Shown piece after piece: positions 1-9,921 of a stretch of DNA of 37,417 nucleotides (the stretch's first letter is position 1; the number at the start of each line of letters is the position of its first letter). The position numbers and the translations under genes were made by a program. Source of the stretch: an uncultured Bacteroidales bacterium (GTDB lineage Bacteria > Bacteroidota > Bacteroidia > Bacteroidales > UBA932); NCBI GenBank assembly GCA_949296645.1, contig CASFPH010000020.1:1-37417 (forward strand). Direction: 5' to 3'. The notes below the pieces were generated by a model. It saw nothing but the letters and a program-made list of their open reading frames with translations, searched no databases and was not told where the DNA came from.

Positions 1-97
1 ATAAAAAAAATCGGCTGCAACCTGAAATATTGCAACCGAATATCATTCTGCATTACACAAAAGAAGCCGACCTCAAAAATCCTCTTTTGGGTCGGCC
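1..97 (-). repeat. Left copy of an inverted double-hairpin repeat
   Basis: This stretch matches, in reverse complement, the last 97 bases of the window. It contains two hairpins: an outer one (11-20 pairing with 30-39, one wobble pair) flanked by eight A residues at 3-10, and an inner one (66-72 GCCGACC pairing with 90-96 GGTCGGC, extended by AAAA/TTTT). Read on the minus strand, the outer hairpin followed by a T tract looks like an intrinsic terminator, yet no minus-strand gene lies upstream of it in the window. It could be an intergenic repeat, the edge of a mobile element, or a contig-end artefact. Confidence 0.7.
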
Positions 98-374
98 CCC
101 TGAATCCATAAAATAAATAAATTATACCGTCACTTCTGCATACAAGTTCCCGCCTTTAACTTTCCGAAAAAGTAAAAGTAAAAATAAAAGAAACCGTATG
201 AAAAGTTGAACATCATATTATCTTGTCAAATTTGAGTACGAATATAAGAAAAAATTTTTTATCTGCAATAATTTTCCAATAATTCGTATTATGTTCTGGG
301 GTGCAAGATATGCATTTTTTTTGAATAATTAATGTTAAAAATGAATAACTTGCAAAATAAATGTTTTCAGGCAT
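98..374. other. AT-rich non-coding leader region before the AsmA-like gene
   Basis: No credible gene is visible on either strand. The stretch is AT-rich with several A and T runs and no clear repeat. It must hold the promoter of the AsmA-like gene, but no good TTTG/TAnnTTTG pair could be assigned with confidence. Confidence 0.6.
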
Positions 375-3300
375 ATGAAGAAGGAATTGAAACGTGCTTT
401 TAAAATAGCGGGATTGACAGTGTGTCTTGCCGTTGCATTGATTCTCATAGTATTGTCAGTGCTTACATATATTGTGTTTACGCCGTCAAAGATAACTCCC
501 CTGGTGGTCGATGCTGCCAACAGCTATTTAGATGCAAGGACGGATATAGACAGGGTGGAACTGACATTCTTTTCGACATTTCCGAATTTGAGTCTGAAAA
601 TAGACAAAGGTACGGTAGTGCCGGCCAGGATGCCTTCCGACACTCTGCTTGATTTCAGAAAATGCAGGATAGTAATCAATCCAGTGGCCTATCTTAGAAA
701 AGGCGATATAATCATAAAGAATATAAGGATTGACAGTGCTGCAGTTCGTGCTTTCATAAACGAAGAAGGACAGGATAACTGGAGTATTCTGAAGGACTCG
801 CAGTCCGATACACTCGAAGCGGTGGTTCCTGCCGATACGCTTTCTGCCGGAAATAGCGGCATGGATGGACGGCACAGAGGCGTTTTCCTGCTGAAGCGCA
901 TGAGGATAAGGAATGCTTCGATATCTTATGACGACCGTTCGACCGGATTGTCTGCTGAAATGGATAAGGTAAATCTCAGGCTCGGAGTCGGTATGGCTGA
1001 AAGGGGAGCATTGCTGGGGTTGAATATAAAATGCGGAAATGTAAAATATGTGCAGGATGGGAAAACGGTAGTGGACAGTATTTCTCCTTCGTTCAATACA
1101 AAACTCAAATTGTCAAGGAGTGAACGCAGTGTTTCTATCGAGGATACGGAGATGCATTTGAACGAGATAAGGATTGCTGTTGATGGCAAACTTGTAAGGG
1201 ATACACTTGATGGTGGACTGGATGTCAATATAGGTTATTCGGTAATTTCTCCTTCAGTTGAAAAGATGCTGCGTATGATACCGGAAACCGTGATGGAAAA
1301 AACGGGTATTGCTGCAGCCGGAAATATATCCGTGTCAGGAAAGATATATGGTAAATACGGGAATGGTGAAATGCCTGTAGTGGAAATGAATGCCGGAGTA
1401 GGGGATGCTTCATTCCATTATGATGGTCTTCCGTACGGTATAGATTATTTGGAGGCGGACATAGATGCAAAGGTGGATATGTCAAAGAGAACTGATTCGT
1501 ATGTGGATCTCAAGATATTCAAGATGAGGGGCTTGAATACGGATATATTCGCAAAGGCAAGGATTTCTGAACTTTATGAGGATCCATTGGTGGAACTGGA
1601 AACCAAATCCGTAATAGACCTTGTTGCAATGTCAGGAACATTTCCTTTGCAGGACGGAATAGAAATAGGAGGACATCTTGATGCGGATATAAAATTCAGG
1701 TCGAGGCTTTCTACAATCAGAAATCAGGATTTCGGAAGAATTTTTGCGGCTGGAAAAATGAAGACGGATTCCCTTTTTATAAGGGATACTTTACACGGAT
1801 TTAATGTCAGCAGTAATGCGGAATTGAAATTCTTCGGTGGCAAGATGCTCGGTGCATCCGCTACCGTGTCTTCGTTCGACTTGAACGGGCGTAGCCTTAT
1901 GGCCTCGGTTGATAGTCTTACTTTCAGGATATTATCGGAAAGGCCGAAAGATACTACCGGAATATTTATGGTAAAGGGCGATTTCGGAATGAAAGAATTG
2001 AAGGCAGTCAACTTTTCCGAAGGGGATACTTTGATGCTGTATTGCAAGAGGGGTAGTCTTTCGGCTGGAATCTCACCGCAGAAAGCGAACAGAAAGAATC
2101 CTCGTCTTGAGATGGAACTGGTTACGGATTCGATTGCAGGTAAGGTAAACGGTGCAATGGCAGGAATTATGAAGGGCACAATCTCGTTGCAGGCCGACAA
2201 GTTGAGAGATTCCGTATGGATACCTTCCGGAAAAGTCAATTTCAATAGAATGGAAGCGCGTTTTTCAGGTTTCAGGCTTCCTGTAAAGTTCAACAAGGCT
2301 GCTGTCGGATTCGGAAACGGTAAAATAGAGTTATCCAAGGCAAGGATAAGGGTAGGGCGTTCAAATCTTGTGCTGAGCGGTTATCTGGCAGGTCTTTACA
2401 GAGGTATCAGACATGGAGGTACAATAAAGGGGCAGCTTGATGTGTCATCAAAGAATATAAATATGAATCAGCTTCTCAGGGCGATTTCAGTGAATGCCGG
2501 TATTTCCGACAGTGTTTCTGTTGCTGCTGCCGACTCGACGGTTGCAGGCACTCTGGTTGCCATCAACGATTCTCTTCTGTCAGTACCGGACACTATTTCC
2601 AGTGCGGAAGATACTCTTTCTGCACCGGAAATAAGGCTTTTTGCGGTGCCAGGTAATGTGGACTTCGAATTGAATCTCAAGGTTGACAAGATGAGATATT
2701 CTAATGTGGTATGTTCTGAAATAGTCGGTAAGGCTGAATTGAAAGACAGTAACATTTATCTCGAAAACCTGCAGTTCAAGGCTCTTGGTTCTGAATTCAG
2801 AACTTCAATGATATACAGGGCTGTAACCGACAGATTCGCATATGCGGGTTTCGATCTGAAAGTCAAGGATGCCGACCTGCAGAGAATGGTGAACAGCGTT
2901 CCTTCAATAGATACGTTAGTACCTATGCTCAAGTCTTTCAAGGGACGGGTAAATGTGGACGTTGCGGCAGAAACCGTGCTTGATTCTCTTTTGAACGTCA
3001 AGATACCTACTTTGCGTTCCGCTCTTTACATACGTGGGGACAGTCTGGTGCTTATGGATGGCGAGACTTTTGCGGAAATATCCAAAATGCTTATGTTCAA
3101 GAACAAGAAGGAAAATGTATTTGACAGCATATCCGTCAACATGACAGTGGAAAACGGTAATGTCAACATTTATCCTTTTATCGTGGAAATAGACAGATAC
3201 AAGGCTGCTGCAGGAGGAACCCAGTCTCTTGATATGAGTTTCGACTATCATATTTCCATTTTGAAATCACCTTTGCCGTTCAAGGCAGGCGTGAATATTA

Positions 3301-3590
3301 CGGGTACTCTTGATAATATCAAGTTCGGTATAGGCAAAGCAAAGTACAAGGATGCGGTGACCCCTGCCGAAATACGGAAAATAGATACTCTCAGACTTAA
3401 TCTGAGTGATGAAATATCTTCGCATTTCAAAAGTGCTTCCGAAAGGAAACGTTGGAAGGGAAGAGCTTCCGGCATGGTTTCGTCTTCGTCCCGTCCCGCA
3501 CGTCCGGTCAGGAACCGGACTGATTCGGTCCGACAGACAGATACTCTTTCCGGAACATATCAAGGAAAAGCAGGAACAGGGAAACCATAA
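375..3590 (+). CDS. AsmA-like family inner-membrane/envelope protein
   Basis: This 1071-residue protein has a short basic N-terminus, a single membrane segment at about residues 11-35, and a very long beta-rich periplasmic region, the architecture of AsmA-like/DUF748 proteins. Members of this clan are thought to bridge the periplasm and to take part in phospholipid transport or outer-membrane assembly. The middle has repeated amphipathic beta patterns (GxLxxDIxF type). The last 35 residues are Ser/Arg/Thr-rich and low in complexity, and this tail is the part that overlaps the opposing permease gene by 83 bases. The start ATG fits directly with the lysine-rich n-region and membrane helix. The family assignment is fairly sure; the specific role in this organism is inference. 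Confidence 0.85.
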   Translation: MKKELKRAFKIAGLTVCLAVALILIVLSVLTYIVFTPSKITPLVVDAANSYLDARTDIDRVELTFFSTFPNLSLKIDKGTVVPARMPSDTLLDFRKCRIVINPVAYLRKGDIIIKNIRIDSAAVRAFINEEGQDNWSILKDSQSDTLEAVVPADTLSAGNSGMDGRHRGVFLLKRMRIRNASISYDDRSTGLSAEMDKVNLRLGVGMAERGALLGLNIKCGNVKYVQDGKTVVDSISPSFNTKLKLSRSERSVSIEDTEMHLNEIRIAVDGKLVRDTLDGGLDVNIGYSVISPSVEKMLRMIPETVMEKTGIAAAGNISVSGKIYGKYGNGEMPVVEMNAGVGDASFHYDGLPYGIDYLEADIDAKVDMSKRTDSYVDLKIFKMRGLNTDIFAKARISELYEDPLVELETKSVIDLVAMSGTFPLQDGIEIGGHLDADIKFRSRLSTIRNQDFGRIFAAGKMKTDSLFIRDTLHGFNVSSNAELKFFGGKMLGASATVSSFDLNGRSLMASVDSLTFRILSERPKDTTGIFMVKGDFGMKELKAVNFSEGDTLMLYCKRGSLSAGISPQKANRKNPRLEMELVTDSIAGKVNGAMAGIMKGTISLQADKLRDSVWIPSGKVNFNRMEARFSGFRLPVKFNKAAVGFGNGKIELSKARIRVGRSNLVLSGYLAGLYRGIRHGGTIKGQLDVSSKNINMNQLLRAISVNAGISDSVSVAAADSTVAGTLVAINDSLLSVPDTISSAEDTLSAPEIRLFAVPGNVDFELNLKVDKMRYSNVVCSEIVGKAELKDSNIYLENLQFKALGSEFRTSMIYRAVTDRFAYAGFDLKVKDADLQRMVNSVPSIDTLVPMLKSFKGRVNVDVAAETVLDSLLNVKIPTLRSALYIRGDSLVLMDGETFAEISKMLMFKNKKENVFDSISVNMTVENGNVNIYPFIVEIDRYKAAAGGTQSLDMSFDYHISILKSPLPFKAGVNITGTLDNIKFGIGKAKYKDAVTPAEIRKIDTLRLNLSDEISSHFKSASERKRWKGRASGMVSSSSRPARPVRNRTDSVRQTDTLSGTYQGKAGTGKP

Positions 3591-4545
3591 GCGGACCGAA
3601 TATTATCCCCATGAATCCGAACATGGGGAGTCCTGCTATCACTCCGAAAATAGTGATGAGAGGATGGGTATCGGCCATCTTCTTCTGCAGTATGAATCTT
3701 ATCAGATTATCACATTGCGATATTACCACGGCTCCGAACGCTATCAGAACAAATCCCTGGGTGGTATTGCCGGTAATGAACAGGTATATTGCTATTGGAA
3801 TCCATACTATTGCCGTCCCTACCATAGGAATTATAGAGGCAAGGCCTGTGAATATTGCTGCAACAAAAGCATTCGGCACGCCGCAAATTATGTAGCCTAT
3901 CCACGATATGCCTCCCTGAATCAATGCGAGCAAGGGAATTCCTATTGCATTGGATCTTGTCATCAGTTTTATTCTGTCAAGGACTTCCCTTTTGTTTTCT
4001 TCTCTGAAGGGCATTACAGATGCAATGTATGCTTCCAGTTTCCTTCCTCCGCTCAGCAGAAAGTAGAGCAGTACTATTACAACCAGTATGTTAACGGCCA
4101 GGTCTCCCACACTGCTCATTACACTCTGTCCTATGGTGGATATTTTTGATGCAATGAAGCCCAGTGATTTTTCCGACATGAGATCGAAGCCTGTTTCTTC
4201 CTTTATAATATCTATCATCTGGACAAGTGGGGTGATGAAGTTCTGCGGATGGAATTCAGTGTTCTGAAGTTTGTTGAAGATTATCCATACGGCCAGTGAG
4301 ACAGGAATGATTATGAAAAGGGTTACGCCTGCCGACATTATCATTGCTGCAAAGCCAGGTTTGGTTTTTTCCGCAAGACGGTATGTCGGTTTGCGAAGCA
4401 GTATGAAAAGCGTGAAGGCACCCAGTATGCCGTTTATGAAAGGCAGAGTCTGCCTGAAAAGCAGCCATCCGAGCACTACAAGACACAGTACCAGTGTGTA
4501 TTTCCAGATTTGCTTTATTTCATTCGTGTTTTCAGAAGTGTCCAT
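3508..4545 (-). CDS. AI-2E family transporter (TqsA/PerM-type permease)
   Basis: This 345-residue polytopic membrane protein has the AI-2E/PerM layout: two hydrophobic helices near the N-terminus (about 16-50), another pair at about 66-90, an amphipathic cytosolic or periplasmic stretch, then a block of helices from about 145 to the C-terminus with the glycine-rich GLASIIPMVGTAIVWIP segment typical of the family. Family members export autoinducer-2, act as Na+/H+ antiporters, or have unknown substrates, so the substrate is not assigned. It is the last gene of a probable minus-strand operon, 41 bases after the alanine symporter. Its 3' end overlaps the convergent AsmA-like gene by 83 bases. 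Confidence 0.88.
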   Translation of the reverse strand: MDTSENTNEIKQIWKYTLVLCLVVLGWLLFRQTLPFINGILGAFTLFILLRKPTYRLAEKTKPGFAAMIMSAGVTLFIIIPVSLAVWIIFNKLQNTEFHPQNFITPLVQMIDIIKEETGFDLMSEKSLGFIASKISTIGQSVMSSVGDLAVNILVVIVLLYFLLSGGRKLEAYIASVMPFREENKREVLDRIKLMTRSNAIGIPLLALIQGGISWIGYIICGVPNAFVAAIFTGLASIIPMVGTAIVWIPIAIYLFITGNTTQGFVLIAFGAVVISQCDNLIRFILQKKMADTHPLITIFGVIAGLPMFGFMGIIFGPLMVSLFLLFLDMFRKEYLSVGPNQSGS

Positions 4546-4586
4546 AACCGGTTTATGTTTCTTTATTTATTATTCCGTATTTTATT

Positions 4587-5993
4587 TTACCAGCATTCCG
4601 CCTTGTCTTTCAATGAAGGTATGGAATCTTTTGTGAATACAGGATTCTTTATTCCTTCACGTTTCTGTCTTCTGTAGTCTTTGAGAAGCATAAAGGCTTC
4701 GTTTGAAAGATATGATATGGCGATGAGGTTGCAAATTGTCATCAGTCCCATAGTTACGTCTGCAAGATTCCACGCCATGTCAAGACTTATAAGCGCTCCG
4801 CACATTACCATGGAAGCTACCAGAATCCTGTATACTGCAAGTACGCCTCTGTTTTTTGTAATGAACCGTATATTCGCCTCATCGTAATAGTAGTTGCCTA
4901 TTATACTGCTGAATGCGAACAGCAGGATTGCTATGGCCACGAAAATGTTGCCGGCGCTTCCGATTTCCCTGGTGAGTGCATCCTGTGTCAGTTTTATTCC
5001 GTTGAGTTCGGGGTCGGTTCCTCCTCCCCCGAGTAGTATTATGAATGCTGTACATGTGCAGATTATAAGTGTGTCTGTAAAGACTCCCAATGCCTGTATG
5101 AGACCTTGTTTTACAGGATGCGATGTGTGTGCCGTGGCAGCGACATTAGGGGCAGAACCCATTCCTGCTTCATTGCTGAACAGACCTCTTTTGATTCCCT
5201 GCATGAGTGCGGCTCCAATGCCGCCTCCGACTGCCTGCTCCCATCCGAATGCGTTTTTTATTATTGTCATGAATACATCCGGCAACTCCCTTATGTTTAT
5301 GGCTATTATGACCAGTGCCAGTAATATATAACCCAAAGCCATTACCGGAACGAGAGTGCTGCTTACTTTTGCAATCCTGTGTATCCCTCCGAAAATGATC
5401 AGCAGAGTAAGTATTGTCAGAACGGTTCCGGACATTGCAGGTGCTATTCCGAATGATGATTCCCAGGCGGCGCATATGGTATTGCTTTGAACAGAGTTGA
5501 AAGCGAATCCGAAAGTTATGGAAATCAGTACGGCAAACAGGACTCCCATCCATCTCAGGCCCATACCTTTTTCAATATAATAGGCAGGCCCTCCTATGAA
5601 TGCATTGTCTGCCCTGCGTTTGTAAAGTTGTGCGAGTGTGGATTCTACGAATGCGCTGGCAGAGCCGAGCAATGCTATCAGCCACATCCAGAATACCGCA
5701 CCTGGACCGCCTACCACTATGGCTGTGGCAACACCAGCCAGATTGCCTGTTCCGACTCTGCTTGCAATAGAGACGGCGAATGCCTGAAATGAAGAAATAT
5801 GCTTTTCTCCATTTTTACTACCGTCCGACGGTTTCTTGTCTGCAAGCAGTCTTACCATTTCCCCTATATTGCGGAATTGCACGAACCTGCCCTTTACGGT
5901 AAACCACAGTGCACAGGCAAGGAGCATTGCCACAAGTATATAGGTCCAGAGAACGTCGTTTACAGAAGTGATTATGTCGTTTAAGGTTTCCAT
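4587..5993 (-). CDS. Alanine/glycine:cation symporter (AGCS family)
   Basis: This 468-residue inner-membrane symporter belongs to the AGCS family, which couples uptake of alanine or glycine to Na+ or H+. The family signature region GPGAVFWMWLIALLGSAS is present at about residues 93-110, followed by FVESTLAQLYK and, further on, NEAGMGSAPNVAATAHTSHP, which is characteristic of AlsT/DagA-type proteins. About ten hydrophobic segments are visible and the length is normal. A clear Shine-Dalgarno sequence (AAGGAG, plus-strand 6000-6005) lies 6 bases before the ATG, which fixes the start and is unusual among its neighbours. The gene lies 23 bases after the GH31 gene and 41 before the AI-2E permease, suggesting one transcript. 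Confidence 0.92.
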   Translation of the reverse strand: METLNDIITSVNDVLWTYILVAMLLACALWFTVKGRFVQFRNIGEMVRLLADKKPSDGSKNGEKHISSFQAFAVSIASRVGTGNLAGVATAIVVGGPGAVFWMWLIALLGSASAFVESTLAQLYKRRADNAFIGGPAYYIEKGMGLRWMGVLFAVLISITFGFAFNSVQSNTICAAWESSFGIAPAMSGTVLTILTLLIIFGGIHRIAKVSSTLVPVMALGYILLALVIIAINIRELPDVFMTIIKNAFGWEQAVGGGIGAALMQGIKRGLFSNEAGMGSAPNVAATAHTSHPVKQGLIQALGVFTDTLIICTCTAFIILLGGGGTDPELNGIKLTQDALTREIGSAGNIFVAIAILLFAFSSIIGNYYYDEANIRFITKNRGVLAVYRILVASMVMCGALISLDMAWNLADVTMGLMTICNLIAISYLSNEAFMLLKDYRRQKREGIKNPVFTKDSIPSLKDKAECW

Positions 5994-6016
5994 AGCAATC
6001 TCCTTAAAGTTACATC

Positions 6017-9000
6017 TTATTGAAGGTATTTGTCGGTGAATATCAGATCTTCTATGCTTTTTACTGCATTGCAGTCTTTCTTTATCCTGAATTTTATGAT
6101 GAACAGATCCTTGTCTCCTTCAAGGGCTGGCTTGTCCCCGAGATTTACGAATGCGGCATGCAGGGCCTTGGTTCCGTCGGTATGCAGTCTGTCTTTTGAA
6201 AAGTCGTTCATCTGTCCCATGTTCAGGTTTTCGATGCCGGCATATTCCATGGTATCTGCATTGTAAGGTATTGTGAATCCTATTGCATTGACGCCTTTCA
6301 TGTCTTTTCCGAGGACGGTGACCTCCATCATATCTCCGCTTCCGTAACTTTCCCTGTCAGTCCTTATTTCGATGTTGCACCTGCATGATGTGGTTTCCTC
6401 ATCTTCAAGATCAGCACCCCCTTCAAGTTTTACAGCTACTGCGGAAACGTCGTACACATCTATCATACCGTTGCAGTTTATATCCCCGTCCTTTATATAG
6501 TCGTAGTCGGAATCTGTCATACGTACACCTATGTAGTTCATGTAGGATGTCATATCGTTCTCATCCACTTTACCGTCCTTGTTTATGTCGCCAGGTATGA
6601 TGACGGAAGTTCCAGGTTCCCTGAACACGTATATTTCTCTGCCTGAACCGTAGTTGTTGACTCCATCTTCCACTTCTATCCTTATGTAGCGTGCGGAAGG
6701 CTTGCCGGCAAAATGGAACACTTTTGTTTTACCATTTCTTTCCCATTGAAAATCAGATGATTCTGTCCAGTTTTTATTATCGCGGCTGTAGAATACTTTT
6801 CCTTTGAGTATGGTGCCGTTGCCTCCGTCAGGTCTTGGCAGGTATTCAAATCTGTCAAGCACATTTATACTGTTCAGGTCGAAGGTGAGACTGTAGGGCA
6901 GTGCCGGCATGCGGTATTTTGTATGCCACATGTCTCCGGATTCCGCAAAGTCTACGAGTCTGTAAATCTCGAAGCCTCCCTGGGATTCCTTTGTGCATTT
7001 TGCATTTATTCCGGTAATTGCATTTTCAAGCGGATTTTCATCTGTCATGAACGAGGCTTCACGCCATTGCGATGTTCCTTCTGCGTTCACGGCCCTCAGT
7101 TTGAATGAATATTCCTTTTCCGGTTCGAGATTGCCGAATTTCAGCCTGCAGTTCCGGATACCAGTATATGTTATGCCGTCATATTCTATTTCATAATAAT
7201 CGGCATTGTCTATTTTAGTCCACTCCGGTGTGATCGAATATGCATCAGTTGTTATGTTTTCCAGAAATGACGGACTGTCCGGTTGTCCGCGCTTTTTCTT
7301 CATTCCGTTTTTGCTGCAGATTTCGTATCCTTTTATGTTTACGGTTATGTCTTCAGCCGTGATATCCCTTTCCGATAGTTTTACAATGAGTACGGGATTT
7401 TTGATAATCCTCGTATTCCCGAATTCGCTTCCTTCGGTTGAGAACATGTTGAGATCACGGGAGTCGTCATAGTACCATATGTCTTCGCCTGCTTCGAATT
7501 CGTCTTTTCCGGAAGCTTTTTTGAGGTTTATCTTTTTGTTTCCGTATTTTGCGGAGACTCCGTCGGGTTTGCCGGCCAGATTGAATATGAATTCCGTTTT
7601 CCTGTCTTTTCTGAATCCGTCGTAGGAGCCTTCGGTTTTGCGGACGGTTGCAGTGACCTTACCGTTCTTTTCCAGACATTCAATGAGCGTGGTGGTATTT
7701 TTACCGTACATGTATTCGCATGTCTTTCCGTCATCGTCATAATGAGTCATGGAAGAATATCCGTAAGGGTAGAATTGATATATGCGCGGTGAGTTTGCGG
7801 CTTCCGACGGGTTGTTGTTCGGTTCATTCATCGGTATGATGGCTCCGGCACGTACGAAAACGGGAGTCTTCCATATCGGAGTGTAAAAATTGTTCAGTAC
7901 GCATTCTCCATTGTAGGCGTCTCCGCTGAAATAGTCATACCATAATCCTTCCGGCAGATATATTCCGTCCCTTATGTCATTGCCATTTTCGTCGGGTTCG
8001 GTTTCCATGTATACAGGTGCCACAAGAAAATCCTTACCGAACATGTACTGGTATTCAGTCGATGTACCGTAGGTATACCTGTTGGGGTAATCAATAAACA
8101 TGGCTCTCATGAGCGGTTTGCCGTTCACAGCCTCCGCAGCGTAGCTGTATGAGTATGGCAGGAGTACTGACTTGAGCTTTAGATACATTCTGTTGATAGA
8201 AGTGTACGGTTCACCGAGTGCATGCGGATATTTTTCGTTTTTGCCCCATCCGTCCATGTTGAGTTGCATTATCGAGAAGGTTTTCCACTGGAAGTCCCTT
8301 GTGTTCACTATGCCGTTCAGACCTCCGAATATTCCATCCATATCGGAGCATATGTTCGGCTGGCCTGAAAGGCCAGAGCCAATATAGGTCGGGATATGGA
8401 ATCTGATATATTCCCATTCTCCTCCTGTCTGGTCGCCGCTCCATACTCCGGCATAGCGTTGCGTGCCTGCCCATCCGTCAAGCGTTATGATGAATGGTCT
8501 TGCATTGTTCCCGTAATAAGGCATGATTTCCGCTACATCCGATATACCGTTCAATCCGAAGGAATAGCCCCATCCGACCCAGGCTACATCGGTTTTCAGG
8601 ACTCTTACGCCCGCATCCCTGACTTCCTTTATGATGTCCCTTTGCAACAAAGGTTCTACACCTTCTTTCGGATGGAGGTCAGATTGTGTCCACAGTCCTA
8701 TTTCCACTCCTTTGTTGCGTGCATATTCGCCGAATTGTCTAAGATTTTCAATATTGCCGTCAAGAGAGCCTGTCTGACCGTATCCTGCTCCGTATCCGTC
8801 ATTAGGCAATATCCATCCGAGAGGCATGTCGTTTTCCCTGTAACGGTCGATTACAGCCCTTGCCGAGAACTGGTAGTTGTCGTTTTCCCCGTTCAGGGAT
8901 TCCTTGATTCCTCCGTTGTCTTTCTGGCTTTCCTTGTACCTTTTTCCGTCTTCGAAGAGTATCCCCTCCTCATTTTCTGTCCAATAGTCCCGGTTGTAGG

Positions 9001-9829
9001 CATTGAGATGCCCTTCGTAGAATGCGAATTTAGGCATGAGAACAGGTTTTCCTGTGAGGGTATAGTAGGCGGCAAGAAGTTTTTCCGGTGTATCGTCAAT
9101 CATGAAGAAAATGTCTATCCTGTCGGTTGCGTGCGTAAGCCTTACGGTTCCTTTGGATTCGGCTCCGAAATCGTATTCCCCTTTTTTGAATGTGTACCAC
9201 ATTGCACCGTATCCTGCAGTCGACCAGAAGAAAGGGGCAGGGGAGGCTACTCCACCGTCGGTCCAGCTGTTCTGGTTTTCTATTTTTATCAGTTTGCCCT
9301 TGTGCGAGAATCGTCCGTTCTGGACCCCTCCTCCGTAGAAAAATTCATTGTCGTTTTCCTTCAGGAACATGCTCGCGTCATGTTTTCCGAATGAAGCTGC
9401 CCTGCATTCCTGAATTACCGGCTTGTTGCCGGAATCAAGGGTGCTGACTGTCATAAGCCCTGTAGTCCTGTCAAAGCTTACCTTTATGCTCTTGCTTGCT
9501 GCCGAAACATTTACGTCTGTTTCACTTATCGTTATTTCAGTTTTTCTGCGCGGGTTCTGTACAAGTATTTCAGCTTCCGGATTTGCTTTCGGCTTTTCGG
9601 GAATGCCCCCGTTGTCATCCCTGAAAAATCTGAAGATATTGTCGGCATAGAAGTCCACTATGATCCTTGTATCGTCTTGTCTGATTATTTCCGCCGTGTG
9701 CGGATTTATCCTGTTTATGCTTTTGATCATAGGTCTTTCTTCGCATTTTGCCTCCGGCATGCAGAATGCCGGAAATATTGTCAGCAGAAGGAATATCTTT
9801 AAGGAATCGATGCGTCTGTGCAGTTTCAT
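6017..9829 (-). CDS. Secreted GH31 glycosidase with Fn3, discoidin, dockerin and cohesin-like domains
   Basis: This 1270-residue secreted protein begins with a signal peptide (about 1-29). The glycoside hydrolase 31 core carries the nucleophile in KTDVAWVGWGYSF (Asp near 414) and the acid/base in VWSGDQTGGEWEY (Asp near 466). It is followed by the C-terminal beta domains and DUF5110-like region to about 800, a fibronectin type III domain (about 845-930), an F5/8 type C (discoidin) domain (about 930-1075), a type I dockerin-like pair of EF-hand loops (DINKDGKVDENDMTSYM and DINCNGMIDVYDVSAVAV, about 1076-1136), and a cohesin-like beta domain to the end. GH31 enzymes hydrolyse alpha-glucosides, alpha-xylosides or alpha-galactosides; which one is not assigned. 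No SusCD pair adjoins it. The cohesin-like domain ends abruptly at FTDKYLQ. Confidence 0.9.
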   Translation of the reverse strand: MKLHRRIDSLKIFLLLTIFPAFCMPEAKCEERPMIKSINRINPHTAEIIRQDDTRIIVDFYADNIFRFFRDDNGGIPEKPKANPEAEILVQNPRRKTEITISETDVNVSAASKSIKVSFDRTTGLMTVSTLDSGNKPVIQECRAASFGKHDASMFLKENDNEFFYGGGVQNGRFSHKGKLIKIENQNSWTDGGVASPAPFFWSTAGYGAMWYTFKKGEYDFGAESKGTVRLTHATDRIDIFFMIDDTPEKLLAAYYTLTGKPVLMPKFAFYEGHLNAYNRDYWTENEEGILFEDGKRYKESQKDNGGIKESLNGENDNYQFSARAVIDRYRENDMPLGWILPNDGYGAGYGQTGSLDGNIENLRQFGEYARNKGVEIGLWTQSDLHPKEGVEPLLQRDIIKEVRDAGVRVLKTDVAWVGWGYSFGLNGISDVAEIMPYYGNNARPFIITLDGWAGTQRYAGVWSGDQTGGEWEYIRFHIPTYIGSGLSGQPNICSDMDGIFGGLNGIVNTRDFQWKTFSIMQLNMDGWGKNEKYPHALGEPYTSINRMYLKLKSVLLPYSYSYAAEAVNGKPLMRAMFIDYPNRYTYGTSTEYQYMFGKDFLVAPVYMETEPDENGNDIRDGIYLPEGLWYDYFSGDAYNGECVLNNFYTPIWKTPVFVRAGAIIPMNEPNNNPSEAANSPRIYQFYPYGYSSMTHYDDDGKTCEYMYGKNTTTLIECLEKNGKVTATVRKTEGSYDGFRKDRKTEFIFNLAGKPDGVSAKYGNKKINLKKASGKDEFEAGEDIWYYDDSRDLNMFSTEGSEFGNTRIIKNPVLIVKLSERDITAEDITVNIKGYEICSKNGMKKKRGQPDSPSFLENITTDAYSITPEWTKIDNADYYEIEYDGITYTGIRNCRLKFGNLEPEKEYSFKLRAVNAEGTSQWREASFMTDENPLENAITGINAKCTKESQGGFEIYRLVDFAESGDMWHTKYRMPALPYSLTFDLNSINVLDRFEYLPRPDGGNGTILKGKVFYSRDNKNWTESSDFQWERNGKTKVFHFAGKPSARYIRIEVEDGVNNYGSGREIYVFREPGTSVIIPGDINKDGKVDENDMTSYMNYIGVRMTDSDYDYIKDGDINCNGMIDVYDVSAVAVKLEGGADLEDEETTSCRCNIEIRTDRESYGSGDMMEVTVLGKDMKGVNAIGFTIPYNADTMEYAGIENLNMGQMNDFSKDRLHTDGTKALHAAFVNLGDKPALEGDKDLFIIKFRIKKDCNAVKSIEDLIFTDKYLQ

Positions 9830-9921
9830 GGCAAATGTTTTTCAAACATGTTTTTGCAAAACTACAAAATATGTGATAATTTTTTTAAATTTGGACACTT
9901 GACTTTTTACTTAAATTTAAG

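Noticed and set aside
3406-4149. 247-codon plus-strand frame antisense to the AI-2E permease
   Set aside because: Tyr/His/Cys-rich shadow of the membrane protein on the other strand.
8396-9394. 332-codon plus-strand frame antisense to the GH31 gene
   Set aside because: It mirrors the GH31 codons, has Cys/Val/Phe-rich composition and no domain; the minus-strand protein is clearly the real gene.
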